Assembly (NCBI GenBank): GCA_023230925.1 | Contig: JALNWK010000002.1 | Coordinates: 1-64,000, forward strand | Length of the DNA: 64,000 nucleotides | Direction: 5' to 3' | From: Limnochordia bacterium | GTDB taxonomy: Bacteria > Bacillota > Limnochordia > DUMW01 | Part shown: positions 25,673 to 34,760 of the stretch, piece by piece | Numbering within the stretch: the first letter of the stretch is position 1 | Layout of the letters: every line of letters starts with the position of its first letter | Program-made: the position numbers and the translations under genes | The notes under the pieces: model-generated | Seen by the model: the letters and a program-made list of their open reading frames with translations, nothing else | Database searches by the model: none | Told to the model about the DNA's origin: nothing

Positions 25673-26734
25673 ATGAATAATGCCAAATACCACATCTTAC
25701 AGATCATCCGCCCCGTTGCCGGAGGCATGCGCAAATACTTACTTGAACTGTTAGCCTACAGCGACAGACAGACGTTCCACCACACTGTCTTTGGGCCCAG
25801 GGATCCTAAGTTGTCTTCTGAAATCGAAGGGATGGGTTTTGATTACGTATCAGCAGACTACCAAAGGCTTGGTCAGAGGGTCTACCAGTTACGTAGTCTC
25901 ATCCGTAGTCACAAGCCCTTTCTTCTCCATGCCCACGGATACAAAGCAGCTTTGCTGAGTCAATTGGCCGCCTGGGGCATGGATACCCCCAAGATCGGTA
26001 CCTATCACAACGAGCTTTCGGAGAGGGAAATGTTCATCTACCGGTTAGCCCAACGGTTTGTGCCCCCGCTGGATCTACTAATCGCGGTTTCAAGGCCCAT
26101 CGAAACCCTGCTAATACCGCTTGGGCCACAAAAGGTACGATCACTTCTTTGGGGTGTTGCACCCCAGCCACATCGGCAAAGACCTGCCAATGACCAAAAG
26201 CAGTTTCTTTTAGCATCCCGAATGCTACAGGGTAAGGGAATCGATACTTTGCTATCTGCTTTGAAGATGCTAGAGCAAACCGATCCCCCACCCTACTTAC
26301 TGAATCTGGCCGGAGATGGACCGGCACTTTGCACCTATCAGCGGCTAGGGACTAGTCTGGATTTGGATCACCGGCTCCGCTGGCTGGGGTTTGTTAAGGA
26401 TATGTCGGTCCTTTGGGAGTCTGTGGATCTGGTGATACTACCCTCCCATCGAGAAGGACTGCCCTTGACCTTACTTGAGGCCATGTCCTTTGGTCTTCCG
26501 ATTATTGCCACACATGTGGGTGGTATTCCCCAAGCCCTTGATTTCGGTCGATGTGGTACGTTGGTACCCCCCGGTGATCCTAGAAGCCTATGTGGGGCCA
26601 TCTCCCAGTTTCTTACAGACCCTGGGCCTTTCTGGCTGAGGGCAGAACAGGCCCAAAAAAGGCAACAGAAAGAATTCAATGTCCTCCTGGCTGTAAAGGC
26701 CCAAGAAGACATCTACAATGAACTGCTAAGGTGA
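25673..26734 (+). CDS. Family 4 (group 1) glycosyltransferase
   Basis: A 353-residue GT-B glycosyltransferase. An acceptor-side N-domain with a PVAGGMRKYLLELL glycine-rich loop is followed by a donor domain with LASRMLQGKGIDTLLSAL, LAGDGPALCTYQRL, LRWLGFVKDM and the E-x7-E-type signature SHREGLPLTLLEAMSFGLPI, then GGIPQAL and GTLVPPGDPRSL. It probably transfers a sugar to an envelope glycan or lipid. It ends 4 bases before the next plus-strand gene, a large membrane protein, so the two likely form one operon. The specific donor and acceptor cannot be determined. Confidence 0.88.
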   Translation: MNNAKYHILQIIRPVAGGMRKYLLELLAYSDRQTFHHTVFGPRDPKLSSEIEGMGFDYVSADYQRLGQRVYQLRSLIRSHKPFLLHAHGYKAALLSQLAAWGMDTPKIGTYHNELSEREMFIYRLAQRFVPPLDLLIAVSRPIETLLIPLGPQKVRSLLWGVAPQPHRQRPANDQKQFLLASRMLQGKGIDTLLSALKMLEQTDPPPYLLNLAGDGPALCTYQRLGTSLDLDHRLRWLGFVKDMSVLWESVDLVILPSHREGLPLTLLEAMSFGLPIIATHVGGIPQALDFGRCGTLVPPGDPRSLCGAISQFLTDPGPFWLRAEQAQKRQQKEFNVLLAVKAQEDIYNELLR

Positions 26735-26738
26735 TTAG

Positions 26739-28895
26739 ATGAAGGCAAAATTGGTGATTACACTTCTACTCATCATGCTGGTAACCACAAGTCCCGCCTC
26801 GGGCAAGCAGGTAGTCCTTGTCCTACTTAGCTATGTGGGCATCGATGATCTGATGTCAGCAAATACACCAACGATCCGCCAACTGGCGGAGGATTACACT
26901 GTAGGCTTAATGAATAATCGAACGGGAGGTAGTCTAGACCTACCTTGCGCCTATGCTACTATTGCTGCGGGAACGAGGATGCGGGCTGGAGCTAATGCCG
27001 AACTTGCCTTAGAACCAGATGAACTGCAAGGAGGCTTCACCGCCACCCAGATTTGGACCTCACTGTGGGGTAGCCCCCCCCAAGGTGGTGTACTGTTACC
27101 CTATATTGAAAGCACGGTTAAGCAAAGTACCCTCCTGGCATACCCCGTGACCCCCTTTGCCCTTGGACAGACAATCTACGACGGCGGTTTGCAAAGTGCT
27201 GTGGTAGGAAATGCGGACACCGGCAGGCAAAAGCAACGGGCCCACGCTTTAATCACCTCCAACCAAAGAGGCATCACCCCCCTTGGTGCTGTTCAAGATG
27301 TACTGATGGAGGATCCAGTATGGCCCTATGGATATCGAACTGATTACTACAAGCTACTTACTGTGAGTCTCGATCTCCTTGGACAAAGCGACCTGTTGGT
27401 GGTCGAACCGGGAGATCTTCCAAGGCTATATAGCCAACGGATCTTTGTCTCCGATGAACGGTACGGGGCATTGGTCTTCGATGCCCTTCAAAGACTAGAC
27501 TGGTATATTGGCAAGCTCCACCAGCAGCTGCCCGATAATACATTGCTCGTCCTAGCTAGCCTAGTACCCAGAGAGGATAACTCCCTCACACCGATCCTAC
27601 TAATTGGACCCGAGTGGCGCCAGGGTCTTGTCCACTCCCCCACGGCCAGACGGATAGGCCTCATTGCCAACTATGACATTACCGCCACCATTTTGACCCA
27701 TCTGGATCTGCCAATCCCGAAGGAAGTGATGGGCCGGCCGATCGCTCTCAAAGAGGAGCTTCCCGAAAAAATGCTTTATCTTTCCACCATCAAGGACCGC
27801 ACCCGGACGGTGAATCAGAGTAGAGCACCAATCATCAAAGCTTTTATTGTCCTTGTGATTATCACTTTTTCCATTTACGCCCTGCTGATCCTCACCAAGA
27901 ACCTAACCGGTTACCTGGAAGTAATTCTCCGCTATGTACTCCAGTTTATCTCCGCCATTCCCCTGGGTTTTTTGCTCCTGGGCTATGTCCACCTAACCAA
28001 TACCAGTAGTAGTCTTCTGTTCGTCTTTGTTACCGGGAGCCTTTGTGTTCTTCTGGCCTCCAAGGTTAACCGTCACCCCTTTGGCTCTTTCTTAACTATT
28101 TACCTGGTCACCATTGGGGTCTTGTGGTTTGAAGTACTCACCGGAGGATCCCACTTTATCTACTCTCCTTTAGGCTATGACTTACTAGGTGGCGCCCGTT
28201 TTTACGGAATAGGGAATGAATATATGGGGGTACTGGTGGGAACATCCTTGGTAGGAACTTCGGTAATGATGGAACGGTTCAAGGCGCGGGTCAGCCGCAG
28301 AGTCCTGCTTTCAATTACCATTGTCATCCTCGTAGTCACGGCGCTTTTGATCGCTACACCCAGTCTCGGTGCAAATACCGGTGGCGCAATTACGGCGGCC
28401 ATGGGCGGTGTTGTGCTATTCTTTTTACTTAGATATGGTACCCTTACCTGGAAACACTTGTGCTATGCAGTGGTGGCCACCTGTTTGCTGTTGGGGTTTA
28501 TGGGACTTGTAGACTTATCACTGAAGGATAGCGGTTCCTCACATTTTGGCCGCTTTGCCCAGTCCTTTCTGCACGGGGACTTCAATGTGGTTACCTCCAC
28601 GATCCTAAGGAAGCTAAATACAAACATCAAACTACTGCGTTATACCATCTGGAGCCAAGTCCTGCTGGTTTCCTTAGGAGTCATTGGTCTTTTAATGTTT
28701 AGACCACCAGCCATATTCAAGACCTTAACCCAGGAAAACCCTTATATCTCCGCCGGGATTAAAGCAGCATTAATCAGTAGTCTTGTGACTTTATTGGTTA
28801 ATGATTCCGGTGTTGTTAGTGCCGCCACCCTATTAGTTCCGGTTACACCCACCTTTTTGTACCTCGTGGGCAGGCAAACCCAGGCTAGGAACTAA
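26739..28895 (+). CDS. Polytopic membrane protein with phosphatase-like ectodomain
   Basis: A 718-residue protein. A signal-anchor (LVITLLLIMLVTTSPASG) leads into an exported domain of about 340 residues that resembles the alkaline-phosphatase/sulfatase superfold: VLVLLSYVGIDDLMSANTPT near residue 27, a DLPCAYATIAAGTR loop, and NYDITATILTHLDLPIPKEV near 305. About ten membrane helices follow from residue 365, including LGANTGGAITAAMGG. Similar proteins occur in Clostridia with cell-envelope genes, without assigned function as far as I know. The metal ligands of true phosphatases are not all evident. Its 3' end overlaps convergent rnhB by 11 bases. Confidence 0.75.
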   Translation: MKAKLVITLLLIMLVTTSPASGKQVVLVLLSYVGIDDLMSANTPTIRQLAEDYTVGLMNNRTGGSLDLPCAYATIAAGTRMRAGANAELALEPDELQGGFTATQIWTSLWGSPPQGGVLLPYIESTVKQSTLLAYPVTPFALGQTIYDGGLQSAVVGNADTGRQKQRAHALITSNQRGITPLGAVQDVLMEDPVWPYGYRTDYYKLLTVSLDLLGQSDLLVVEPGDLPRLYSQRIFVSDERYGALVFDALQRLDWYIGKLHQQLPDNTLLVLASLVPREDNSLTPILLIGPEWRQGLVHSPTARRIGLIANYDITATILTHLDLPIPKEVMGRPIALKEELPEKMLYLSTIKDRTRTVNQSRAPIIKAFIVLVIITFSIYALLILTKNLTGYLEVILRYVLQFISAIPLGFLLLGYVHLTNTSSSLLFVFVTGSLCVLLASKVNRHPFGSFLTIYLVTIGVLWFEVLTGGSHFIYSPLGYDLLGGARFYGIGNEYMGVLVGTSLVGTSVMMERFKARVSRRVLLSITIVILVVTALLIATPSLGANTGGAITAAMGGVVLFFLLRYGTLTWKHLCYAVVATCLLLGFMGLVDLSLKDSGSSHFGRFAQSFLHGDFNVVTSTILRKLNTNIKLLRYTIWSQVLLVSLGVIGLLMFRPPAIFKTLTQENPYISAGIKAALISSLVTLLVNDSGVVSAATLLVPVTPTFLYLVGRQTQARN

Positions 28896-29562
28896 GGTCT
28901 AGCGTTACCTGCCGATGACGGTGACAGAAAGTTCGTCTATGCTGGGGGCACAGCCCTAATCTGTCTATGGCCCGCAAATGCTCGGCGGTACCATAGCCCT
29001 TGTTTTGACCAAACCCATATCCCGGATATTTCTGCTCTAGATCGATCATAATCCAGTCCCGCTCCACCTTAGCAACAATGGAGGCGGCAGCAATGGAAAA
29101 GCACAGGGCATCTCCCTTCACAATGGCCAGCTGGGGAGCAGCATCCAATGTAGGCACCGGTAAGCCGTCAACCAGGAGCAGATCCGGCTCAACCCCGCTT
29201 TCTGCCACCGCTTTTCCCATCGCGCGATGGGTCGCCCGCAAAATATTAATCTGGTCAATGACCTCGGGCCAGACAATGCCAATACCAATGGCCAGTGCCT
29301 TGGCCTTTATTTCATCATAAAGCAATTCTCGGCGCTTATGACTTAGGGCCTTAGAATCATTTACATCAGGGATCCGACAGGAGGAGGAGAAGAATACCAC
29401 CGCGGCCACCACCGGCCCGGCCAAAGGTCCCCTTCCTGCTTCATCAATACCGCCTATGTACTGCATTCCCCTGCCGAAGTACTCCCGTTCAATAATGCTG
29501 AAATCCAAAGGATCAACCTCATTTTCGTGAAGAAAAGGATGGGTAACCCATTGGTTACCCAC
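28885..29562 (-). CDS. rnhB: Ribonuclease HII
   Basis: RNase HII removes RNA from RNA-DNA hybrids and misinserted ribonucleotides. The active-site motifs are GGIDEAGRGPLAGPVVAAVV (D-E pair), VNDSKALSHKRRELL and LLVDGLPVP (third Asp), and a basic C-terminal HRRTFCHRH segment is present. 225 residues is normal. It lies at the end of the rpsP-to-rnhB operon, 8 bases after lepB, the usual lepB-rnhB order of Firmicutes. Confidence 0.96.
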   Translation of the reverse strand: MGNQWVTHPFLHENEVDPLDFSIIEREYFGRGMQYIGGIDEAGRGPLAGPVVAAVVFFSSSCRIPDVNDSKALSHKRRELLYDEIKAKALAIGIGIVWPEVIDQINILRATHRAMGKAVAESGVEPDLLLVDGLPVPTLDAAPQLAIVKGDALCFSIAAASIVAKVERDWIMIDLEQKYPGYGFGQNKGYGTAEHLRAIDRLGLCPQHRRTFCHRHRQVTLDLSS

Positions 29563-29570
29563 CTAGTGGT

Positions 29571-30143
29571 TTAGTCCGTAGACTTTTGCTTAAACAAACC
29601 TGGAATACGCATCAAGCCCAATCGGGAAGGCGGCCAATAACTGACAATCGCCCTACCGACGATCAACTCCCGTTTGACCATGCCCACGTCAGGATAGCGG
29701 CTATCATCACTGTTTGTACGGTTGTCCCCTAGGACAAAGTAACGGCCTTCGGGAACAATCTGGGGACCAAAGGTGGGTGCACCGTACATGCCACGCGTCG
29801 GACCAGTAATATAGTCTTCCTCTAAGGGCTCTCCATTTAGATAAAGAGTGTTATCCCGGATTGCAACCTCATCACCTGGAATACCTATGACCCTTTTAAT
29901 AAACTTACGGGAGGGATTGCTTGGGTATTTAAACACGACAATCTCGCCCCGTTGAGGATCGCGGAATCGGTAGGTGATCTTATCCACAAATAACCGTTGT
30001 CCGTCAGTCAAAGTCCGCTCCATGGATTGTCCTTGCACCAGGAAAGACTGGACAATGAAAATAACAATGAAAAGACCTAGGGCAACCGCGATGACAAGCG
30101 CTTCGATGAACTCCAGTAACTCCGATTTCTCCACCTGTCCCAT
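29571..30143 (-). CDS. lepB: Signal peptidase I
   Basis: The membrane serine protease removing signal peptides from secreted proteins. A single N-terminal membrane helix (ALVIAVALGLFIVIFIVQSF) is followed by the nucleophile in QGQSMERTL, the general-base Lys in RKFIKRVIGIPGDEV and the box E GDNRTNSDDSR. 190 residues, the short Gram-positive form. It is placed between rplS and rnhB. Confidence 0.96.
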   Translation of the reverse strand: MGQVEKSELLEFIEALVIAVALGLFIVIFIVQSFLVQGQSMERTLTDGQRLFVDKITYRFRDPQRGEIVVFKYPSNPSRKFIKRVIGIPGDEVAIRDNTLYLNGEPLEEDYITGPTRGMYGAPTFGPQIVPEGRYFVLGDNRTNSDDSRYPDVGMVKRELIVGRAIVSYWPPSRLGLMRIPGLFKQKSTD

Positions 30144-30152
30144 CCTTTCTGC

Positions 30153-30503
30153 CTACCGTCTTTCCCTAATGCGGGCAGCCTTCCCTCGCCTAGACCGGAG
30201 GTAATACAGCTTAGAGCGGCGTACCTTACCCTTTCTGACAACCTCTATCTTAGCAATTTTGGGGGAATGTAAGGGCAGCGTCCGTTCCACGCCGATCCCT
30301 TGGGTTATCTTGCGGACTGTGAAGGTTTCTCGGATACCACCGCCGCTTTTCTTGATCACAACACCCTCGAAAATCTGGATTCTCTCGCGCTCACCCTCCA
30401 CAACGCGCAAATGAACCCGCACGGCATCACCAGGCCGAAATTCCGGTATATCGTTTCTCATCTGTTCTTCTTCAATCGCCTTAATCAGATCCAATCGACT
30501 CAC
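30153..30503 (-). CDS. rplS: 50S ribosomal protein L19
   Basis: L19 sits at the subunit interface. The conserved PEFRPGDAVRVHLRVVEGER, a QIFEGVVIKKSGGGIRETFT stretch and the C-terminal RRSKLYYLRSRRGKAARIRE are intact; 116 residues. It is directly downstream of trmD (8-base gap), the standard rpsP-rimM-trmD-rplS order. Confidence 0.97.
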   Translation of the reverse strand: MSRLDLIKAIEEEQMRNDIPEFRPGDAVRVHLRVVEGERERIQIFEGVVIKKSGGGIRETFTVRKITQGIGVERTLPLHSPKIAKIEVVRKGKVRRSKLYYLRSRRGKAARIRERR

Positions 30504-30510
30504 TCCCTAC

Positions 30511-31263
30511 TTAAGTCTCCAACAACCCCTCTTCTTCTCGAATCTCCTGAAGGAGTTTCTGATCCCGTTCTTCTAATGGGGCTGCCTGTAATAACTCAGG
30601 TCTTTTTAACAATGTTCTTCGCAAGGATTCCTTGCGTCGCCATAGTTCAATCTGAGCATGATGGCCACTTAGCAAAACCTCTGGCACCTCGTGCCCTGCA
30701 AACTCCCTGGGCCGAGTGTACTGGGGATGCTCCAGCAGGCCGTGGGCAATGGAATCATCCATGGCCCCCGCAGGACCACTGCCCAAGACTCCAGGCAATA
30801 ACCGGCATACCACATCAACCACTACCATCGCCGGTATCTCTCCGCCGGTTAAGACATAATCACCAATAGAGACTTCCCTGTCAACATATTCATAAATCCG
30901 TTCGTCAATGCCTTCATAATGGCCGCAAATTAAAACCAAGTGTTCCTTTGCCGCCAACTCCTTTGCAACCTTCTGTGAGAAAAGGGCACCCTGGGGTGAT
31001 AACAAGACCACTTCGCCGTCAAGACCCTCCCTTAAGTGCCGAACATGGTCCAAACAACGGACGATGGGTTCGGGCTTCATGATCATCCCCGCTCCTCCGC
31101 CGTAGGGATAATCGTCTGTAGTCTTGTGCTTATCTAAAGCAAAGGCCCGGATATCAAATAGCTCGATCTCAACAATATGAGCTTCCCTGGCTCTTTTGAT
31201 CATACTTTGATCAAAGGGACCGACAAACATATCGGGAAATAGAGTTAAAATATCAATATGCAC
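30511..31263 (-). CDS. trmD: tRNA (guanine-37-N1)-methyltransferase
   Basis: TrmD methylates G37 of tRNAs to prevent frameshifting, a SPOUT-fold knotted enzyme. The start IDILTLFPDMF, the YGGGAGMIMKPEP loop, LSPQGALFSQ, the SAM-binding LICGHYEGIDERI and SIGDYVLTGGEIPAM are characteristic. 250 residues. It lies between rimM and rplS. Confidence 0.97.
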   Translation of the reverse strand: MHIDILTLFPDMFVGPFDQSMIKRAREAHIVEIELFDIRAFALDKHKTTDDYPYGGGAGMIMKPEPIVRCLDHVRHLREGLDGEVVLLSPQGALFSQKVAKELAAKEHLVLICGHYEGIDERIYEYVDREVSIGDYVLTGGEIPAMVVVDVVCRLLPGVLGSGPAGAMDDSIAHGLLEHPQYTRPREFAGHEVPEVLLSGHHAQIELWRRKESLRRTLLKRPELLQAAPLEERDQKLLQEIREEEGLLET

Positions 31264-31285
31264 ACAATCACCACATCGGATTAAC

Positions 31286-31798
31286 CTAATCCAAAATACC
31301 TGGCAGCAAACTTACAGTAATACTCCGGTTGGATAAATCAATGTTTTTGACCACTTCCTTCGTTGCCGGTAGTAAGATCTCTTCTCCTTCGCCTTGGACA
31401 ACATAGACATCGTTGGCGGCAGTGGTTAATACATCCACAATCTCACCCAATTTCACCCCGGCATCGGTAACTACACTGCATCCAATCAGATCAAAGATAT
31501 AGTAAGCACCTTCGGGAAGGGGCATGACCTCATCCTGGAGAATCTGTACGTACGCCAAGGCCCATTTGTTTGCTTCCTCAATGGAGTCAATGCCTACCAG
31601 TTGCATTAGGCAAAAACCCTGGTGATACCTCACATTACTTACTTCGTACTCGGCAATCCTCCCAGGTAACGTCAGATACACACGCTCCAATAAGGAGAAT
31701 CGGTCAGGAAAGTCAGTAAGAATCTTAACCCTCAACTCGCCCTTCCGCCCGTGGGGCCTTGTCACCACACCAATGCTGATTAATGGTTCGCTTCCCAA
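31286..31798 (-). CDS. rimM: 16S rRNA processing protein RimM
   Basis: RimM helps assemble the 30S head by binding S19. It has an N-terminal barrel domain (IGVVTRPHGRKGELRVKILT) and a C-terminal PRC-barrel domain with YYIFDLIGCSVVTDAG and LLPATKEVVKNID. 170 residues. It occupies its usual position after the KH protein and before trmD. Confidence 0.95.
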   Translation of the reverse strand: MGSEPLISIGVVTRPHGRKGELRVKILTDFPDRFSLLERVYLTLPGRIAEYEVSNVRYHQGFCLMQLVGIDSIEEANKWALAYVQILQDEVMPLPEGAYYIFDLIGCSVVTDAGVKLGEIVDVLTTAANDVYVVQGEGEEILLPATKEVVKNIDLSNRSITVSLLPGILD

Positions 31799-31818
31799 CC
31801 CATACCCTCCGTGATATC

Positions 31819-32058
31819 CTAGTCAATAATCTCCACGTGATAGGTCTTGCCGTCCTTCGTCGCGGCTGCCTTGACAACGGTTCGAATCGCTTTGGCAATA
31901 CGTCCCTGCTTGCCAATTACTTTACCCATATCTTCGGGGGCTACAGTAAGCTCTAGGATAACCGATTTTTCGCCAGCAACAGGATTAACCCGAACCTGTT
32001 CAGGATTATCCACAAGCGCCTTCGCGATGGTCTCAACTAATTCCTTCACTTTGTTCAT
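31819..32058 (-). CDS. khpA: KH-domain RNA-binding protein KhpA
   Basis: A 79-residue single-KH protein (YlqC family) with the GKVIGKQGRIAKAIRTVV core containing the G-x-x-G loop, and a VKAAATKDGKTYHVEIID end. In Gram-positive cocci KhpA pairs with KhpB (Jag) and influences cell elongation and RNA metabolism. It lies between rpsP and rimM as in most Firmicutes. Confidence 0.93.
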   Translation of the reverse strand: MNKVKELVETIAKALVDNPEQVRVNPVAGEKSVILELTVAPEDMGKVIGKQGRIAKAIRTVVKAAATKDGKTYHVEIID

Positions 32059-32071
32059 CCCCCTTTTAATG

Positions 32072-32341
32072 CTAAGCCTTCTTAAGCTCGTTAAACCGCT
32101 CCATGACTCCTGTCTGAACTAGTAATCGCCGGGCAGTATCCGAAGGTCTAGCGCCCTTCTTTAGCCAGTCGATGGCTTTCTCTTCATCAATGAACACCTG
32201 CGCTGGTTCAGCGATGGGATCATAATGTCCAATCGCCTCGATGTAGTTACCTTGGCTGGCCTTGGCCGAGTCGGTCACTACTAGTCTATAGTATGGTCTT
32301 TTCTTCGCGCCCATTCTGTGCAATCTAATTCTTGCTGCCAA
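32072..32341 (-). CDS. rpsP: 30S ribosomal protein S16
   Basis: S16, about 89 residues. LAARIRLHRMGAKKRPYYRL matches the universal N-terminus. I chose a TTG start at 32341 because GAGGAG lies 8 bases upstream of it, whereas the upstream GTG at 32350 overlaps that same sequence. The C-terminal DWLKKGARPSDTARRLL segment is standard. It follows ffh in the ylxM-ffh-rpsP order. Confidence 0.96.
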   Translation of the reverse strand: MAARIRLHRMGAKKRPYYRLVVTDSAKASQGNYIEAIGHYDPIAEPAQVFIDEEKAIDWLKKGARPSDTARRLLVQTGVMERFNELKKA

Positions 32342-32373
32342 ACTATTCACTCCTCATTTCCTTAATCTAGCTA

Positions 32374-33711
32374 CTACTGAAGAAACGAACGCATCTTGCC
32401 CTTGGGCTTCTTGCCTTTATCTAAGGCGCCCAACTGTCTCATCATTTGCTTAGCCTGTTTGAACTGCTTCAGCAATCGATTCACATCCTGCACCTTAGTT
32501 CCACTACCGGTGGCAATCCTCCTTCTGCGACTGCCATCAATGATGTCAGGATTGCTCCGCTCCTGGGGGGTCATGGATTGAATGATCGCCTCAATGGACT
32601 TTAGCTGACCCTCGTCAACCTGAAAGCCCTGCATTTTCTTCGCCTGGGAAAACCCAGGAATCATACCCAAGAGCTGATCCAAAGGACCCATTTTCTTAAT
32701 CTGTTGGAGCTGGTCTAGAAAATCATCTAAGGTAAACTGGGCGGTAATAATTCGCTCCCCAAGTTTTTTGGCCTCTTCCTCACTAATGGCCGACTCCGCC
32801 TTCTCGATCAAAGTGAGGACATCTCCCATGCCCAAAATTCTGGAAGCAACCCGGTCCGGATGGAAAACCTCAAGGGCATCGGTCTTCTCACCCATTCCCA
32901 CAAACTTGATTGGTTTGCCCGTCACCTCTTTGATCGATAGGGCAGCACCACCCCGCGCATCACCGTCGAGCTTGGTAAGGATGATCCCACTGACATCCAG
33001 CTGTTCATTAAAAGTTGCAGCTACATTCACCGCATCCTGCCCCGTCATGGCATCGGCCACAAAGAGGATCTCAGCTGGGTTAATGGCCGATTTGATGCGC
33101 ACTAACTCATCCATCATCTCCCCGTCGATGTGGAGCCGTCCGGCGGTATCGCACAGGATCACATCATGCCCGTGGGAAAGAGCATGGCTATAACCTGCCT
33201 TGGCAATATTCACCGGGTCCTGATCGGTACCCATACTAAAGACGGCAATACCTAGTTGTTCTCCTAGAACCTGGAGCTGTTTCACCGCCGCAGGACGGTA
33301 AACATCAGCAGCAATCATCAAAGGCTTCTTGCCCTTCTTCTTTAGATGATTTGCCAGTTTTGCAGTGGATGTAGTTTTTCCGGAACCCTGCAAGCCAACC
33401 AACATTATGGTCGTAGGAGGGTTGTCTAGTTTCAGGCTGACTTCTTGCCCTCCTAGTAGGATCCGCAGCTCATCATGGACAATCTTCACTACCTGCTGCG
33501 CGGGGGTTAGGCTCTTTAGGACTTCCTCACCCACAGCCCGCTCTTTTACTCGGCTCGTGAAGGACTTGACTACTTTGTAGTTGACATCGGCCTCTAGGAG
33601 AGCTAGTCTGACTTCTCTTAGAGCCGCATCCACATCCTGTTCTGTCAATTTGCCTCGGGAGCGCAATTTGCCCAAAGTAGCTTGTAGTTTTTCGGCTAGT
33701 CCTTGAAACAC
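32374..33711 (-). CDS. ffh: Signal recognition particle GTPase Ffh
   Basis: Ffh binds signal peptides and 4.5S RNA and hands ribosomes to FtsY. N domain (residues 1-90), then the G domain with GLQGSGKTTSTAKLA, DTAGRLHIDGEMM and TKLDGDARGGAAL, then a methionine-rich M domain with PLDQLLGMIPGF and RRRRIATGSGTKVQDVNRLL split around the RNA-binding helix-turn-helix. 445 residues. It is 15 bases downstream of ylxM. Confidence 0.97.
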   Translation of the reverse strand: MFQGLAEKLQATLGKLRSRGKLTEQDVDAALREVRLALLEADVNYKVVKSFTSRVKERAVGEEVLKSLTPAQQVVKIVHDELRILLGGQEVSLKLDNPPTTIMLVGLQGSGKTTSTAKLANHLKKKGKKPLMIAADVYRPAAVKQLQVLGEQLGIAVFSMGTDQDPVNIAKAGYSHALSHGHDVILCDTAGRLHIDGEMMDELVRIKSAINPAEILFVADAMTGQDAVNVAATFNEQLDVSGIILTKLDGDARGGAALSIKEVTGKPIKFVGMGEKTDALEVFHPDRVASRILGMGDVLTLIEKAESAISEEEAKKLGERIITAQFTLDDFLDQLQQIKKMGPLDQLLGMIPGFSQAKKMQGFQVDEGQLKSIEAIIQSMTPQERSNPDIIDGSRRRRIATGSGTKVQDVNRLLKQFKQAKQMMRQLGALDKGKKPKGKMRSFLQ

Positions 33712-33726
33712 TTAAATACCCCTTTC

Positions 33727-34110
33727 CTACTCAGCATCAACCAATTGGATATCCCTTGTCAGTTGCTGCAAAGTTCCATCGACGGTGTAAAGAAGATCCT
33801 TGGAAAGTGAGTCCTCTTGTGCATGAAGCGCTTCCGTTAATTGCTCGAGATTGGATAACATTCTCTCTTTCAAGCGTTGGTTACGCCGGTGCCTTTTTGC
33901 CAACTTTAGCTTCCCTTCTAACTCGACAAGCTGTGTCTTTGCCCGCTTCAGAATATCATAGACTCCCTGTCTACTGATACCCACAAGCTCTGCAATCTCA
34001 CCTAGGGACAGATCCTCATGGTAATACAGGCGAAAGATCCGTCTTTGCTTCTCGGTTAGAAGCTCGTCGTAGAAGTCAAATAACAGGCATTGCTCCAAGT
34101 CTTTATCCAC
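33727..34110 (-). CDS. ylxM: YlxM-family DNA-binding protein, SRP-associated
   Basis: A 127-residue helix-turn-helix protein related to sigma region 4. LLTEKQRRIFRLYYHEDLSLG is followed by EIAELVGISRQGVYDILKRA, the family's recognisable core, then a coiled C-terminal region. YlxM is co-transcribed with ffh and in streptococci modulates SRP assembly. The GTG start at 34110 has GGGGTG upstream. An 8-bp inverted repeat spans the ribosome-binding site. Confidence 0.92.
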   Translation of the reverse strand: MDKDLEQCLLFDFYDELLTEKQRRIFRLYYHEDLSLGEIAELVGISRQGVYDILKRAKTQLVELEGKLKLAKRHRRNQRLKERMLSNLEQLTEALHAQEDSLSKDLLYTVDGTLQQLTRDIQLVDAE

Positions 34111-34141
34111 GAATTCACACCCCGAAAAGACCAGTGAATTC
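34111..34141 (-). promoter_or_regulatory. Inverted repeat covering the ylxM ribosome-binding site
   Basis: GAATTCAC (34111-34118) and GTGAATTC (34134-34141) form an 8-bp stem with a 15-base loop in the ylxM leader. One arm abuts the GTG start codon and the loop side contains the Shine-Dalgarno, so folding could limit initiation. Confidence 0.5.
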
Positions 34142-34171
34142 TACTGTTAAGTAATGGCCCTTTACAGCAGT

Positions 34172-34200
34172 AGTATACCCAGGGAAACCGGCTGTGTCAA
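34172..34200 (-). promoter_or_regulatory. Sigma-A promoter of the ylxM-ffh-rpsP operon
   Basis: On the minus strand a perfect TTGACA (34195-34200) and TATACT (34172-34177) are 17 bases apart, a very strong vegetative promoter about 60 bases upstream of ylxM. Confidence 0.9.
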
Positions 34201-34210
34201 CCTCCAATAT

Positions 34211-34760
34211 TGAAGAACAAAAGAGAGTTCAACCGGGTACGAAATAGTAGGAGCGAATGCCGAGGCGTACCTATATCAAAGCATGGCACGTACAGGCGTT
34301 ACGTTGCTAGAGCCAGCGAACACTACATCCTATCCAAGAAGCTACAGAATGGATCCAGTCAGGCAATACCCCTGACAAGGAGGGAAGAACCCACACTATG
34401 GACAACAGCCTAGAAGTGAAAGAAGTGGTTGTAGGTACGGGAGAAGCGCGTCGGCGCTTTACAGTTTGGGAAACCCCAAGAAAGCTGGCAAACAGCGTCT
34501 GACCAGAGAGTCAATTTGTATAAAGAACCGAAACAACTTGCAGGTGAACCTTACAAAGAGACTGCGTGCTCCTTACGGGACCATCACACGTTCGGTCAAT
34601 ATATTCGACAGACGAGGAGCGGCAAACTGCAGCGCAAGGCTGATGCCCATCTTGACGGAAGGTTCCTCTTGAGCACCTCCGATGATACGCTAAGCAATCA
34701 TGTTAGGCACCACATTATTTGAGACAGAAACTGCATAAATCAAGCATATCCTGAGAGTAA
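34211..34760. other. 550-base interval with no supported gene
   Basis: No recognisable protein or RNA family. Several plus-strand frames of 60-68 residues lack ribosome-binding sites and motifs. I looked for tmRNA, RNase P, SRP RNA and T-box landmarks and saw none. Because a plus-strand terminator closes the interval at 34761, an untranslated plus-strand transcript remains possible. Confidence 0.4.

Noticed and set aside
25641..34214. AACCTCCAATATTG present upstream of both the GT4 gene and the ylxM region
   Set aside because: A shared 14-mer between two places in 64 kb is expected several times by chance, and the contexts differ.
34210..34722. Three overlapping plus-strand frames of 60-70 residues
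   Set aside because: No starts with ribosome-binding sites, no recognised motifs, and they overlap each other in different frames.
34211..34760. Possible tmRNA, RNase P RNA, SRP RNA or T-box
   Set aside because: None of the hallmark sequences of these RNAs (for example GAGGAAAGTCC for RNase P or GGGTGGNACCGCG for T-boxes) is present.
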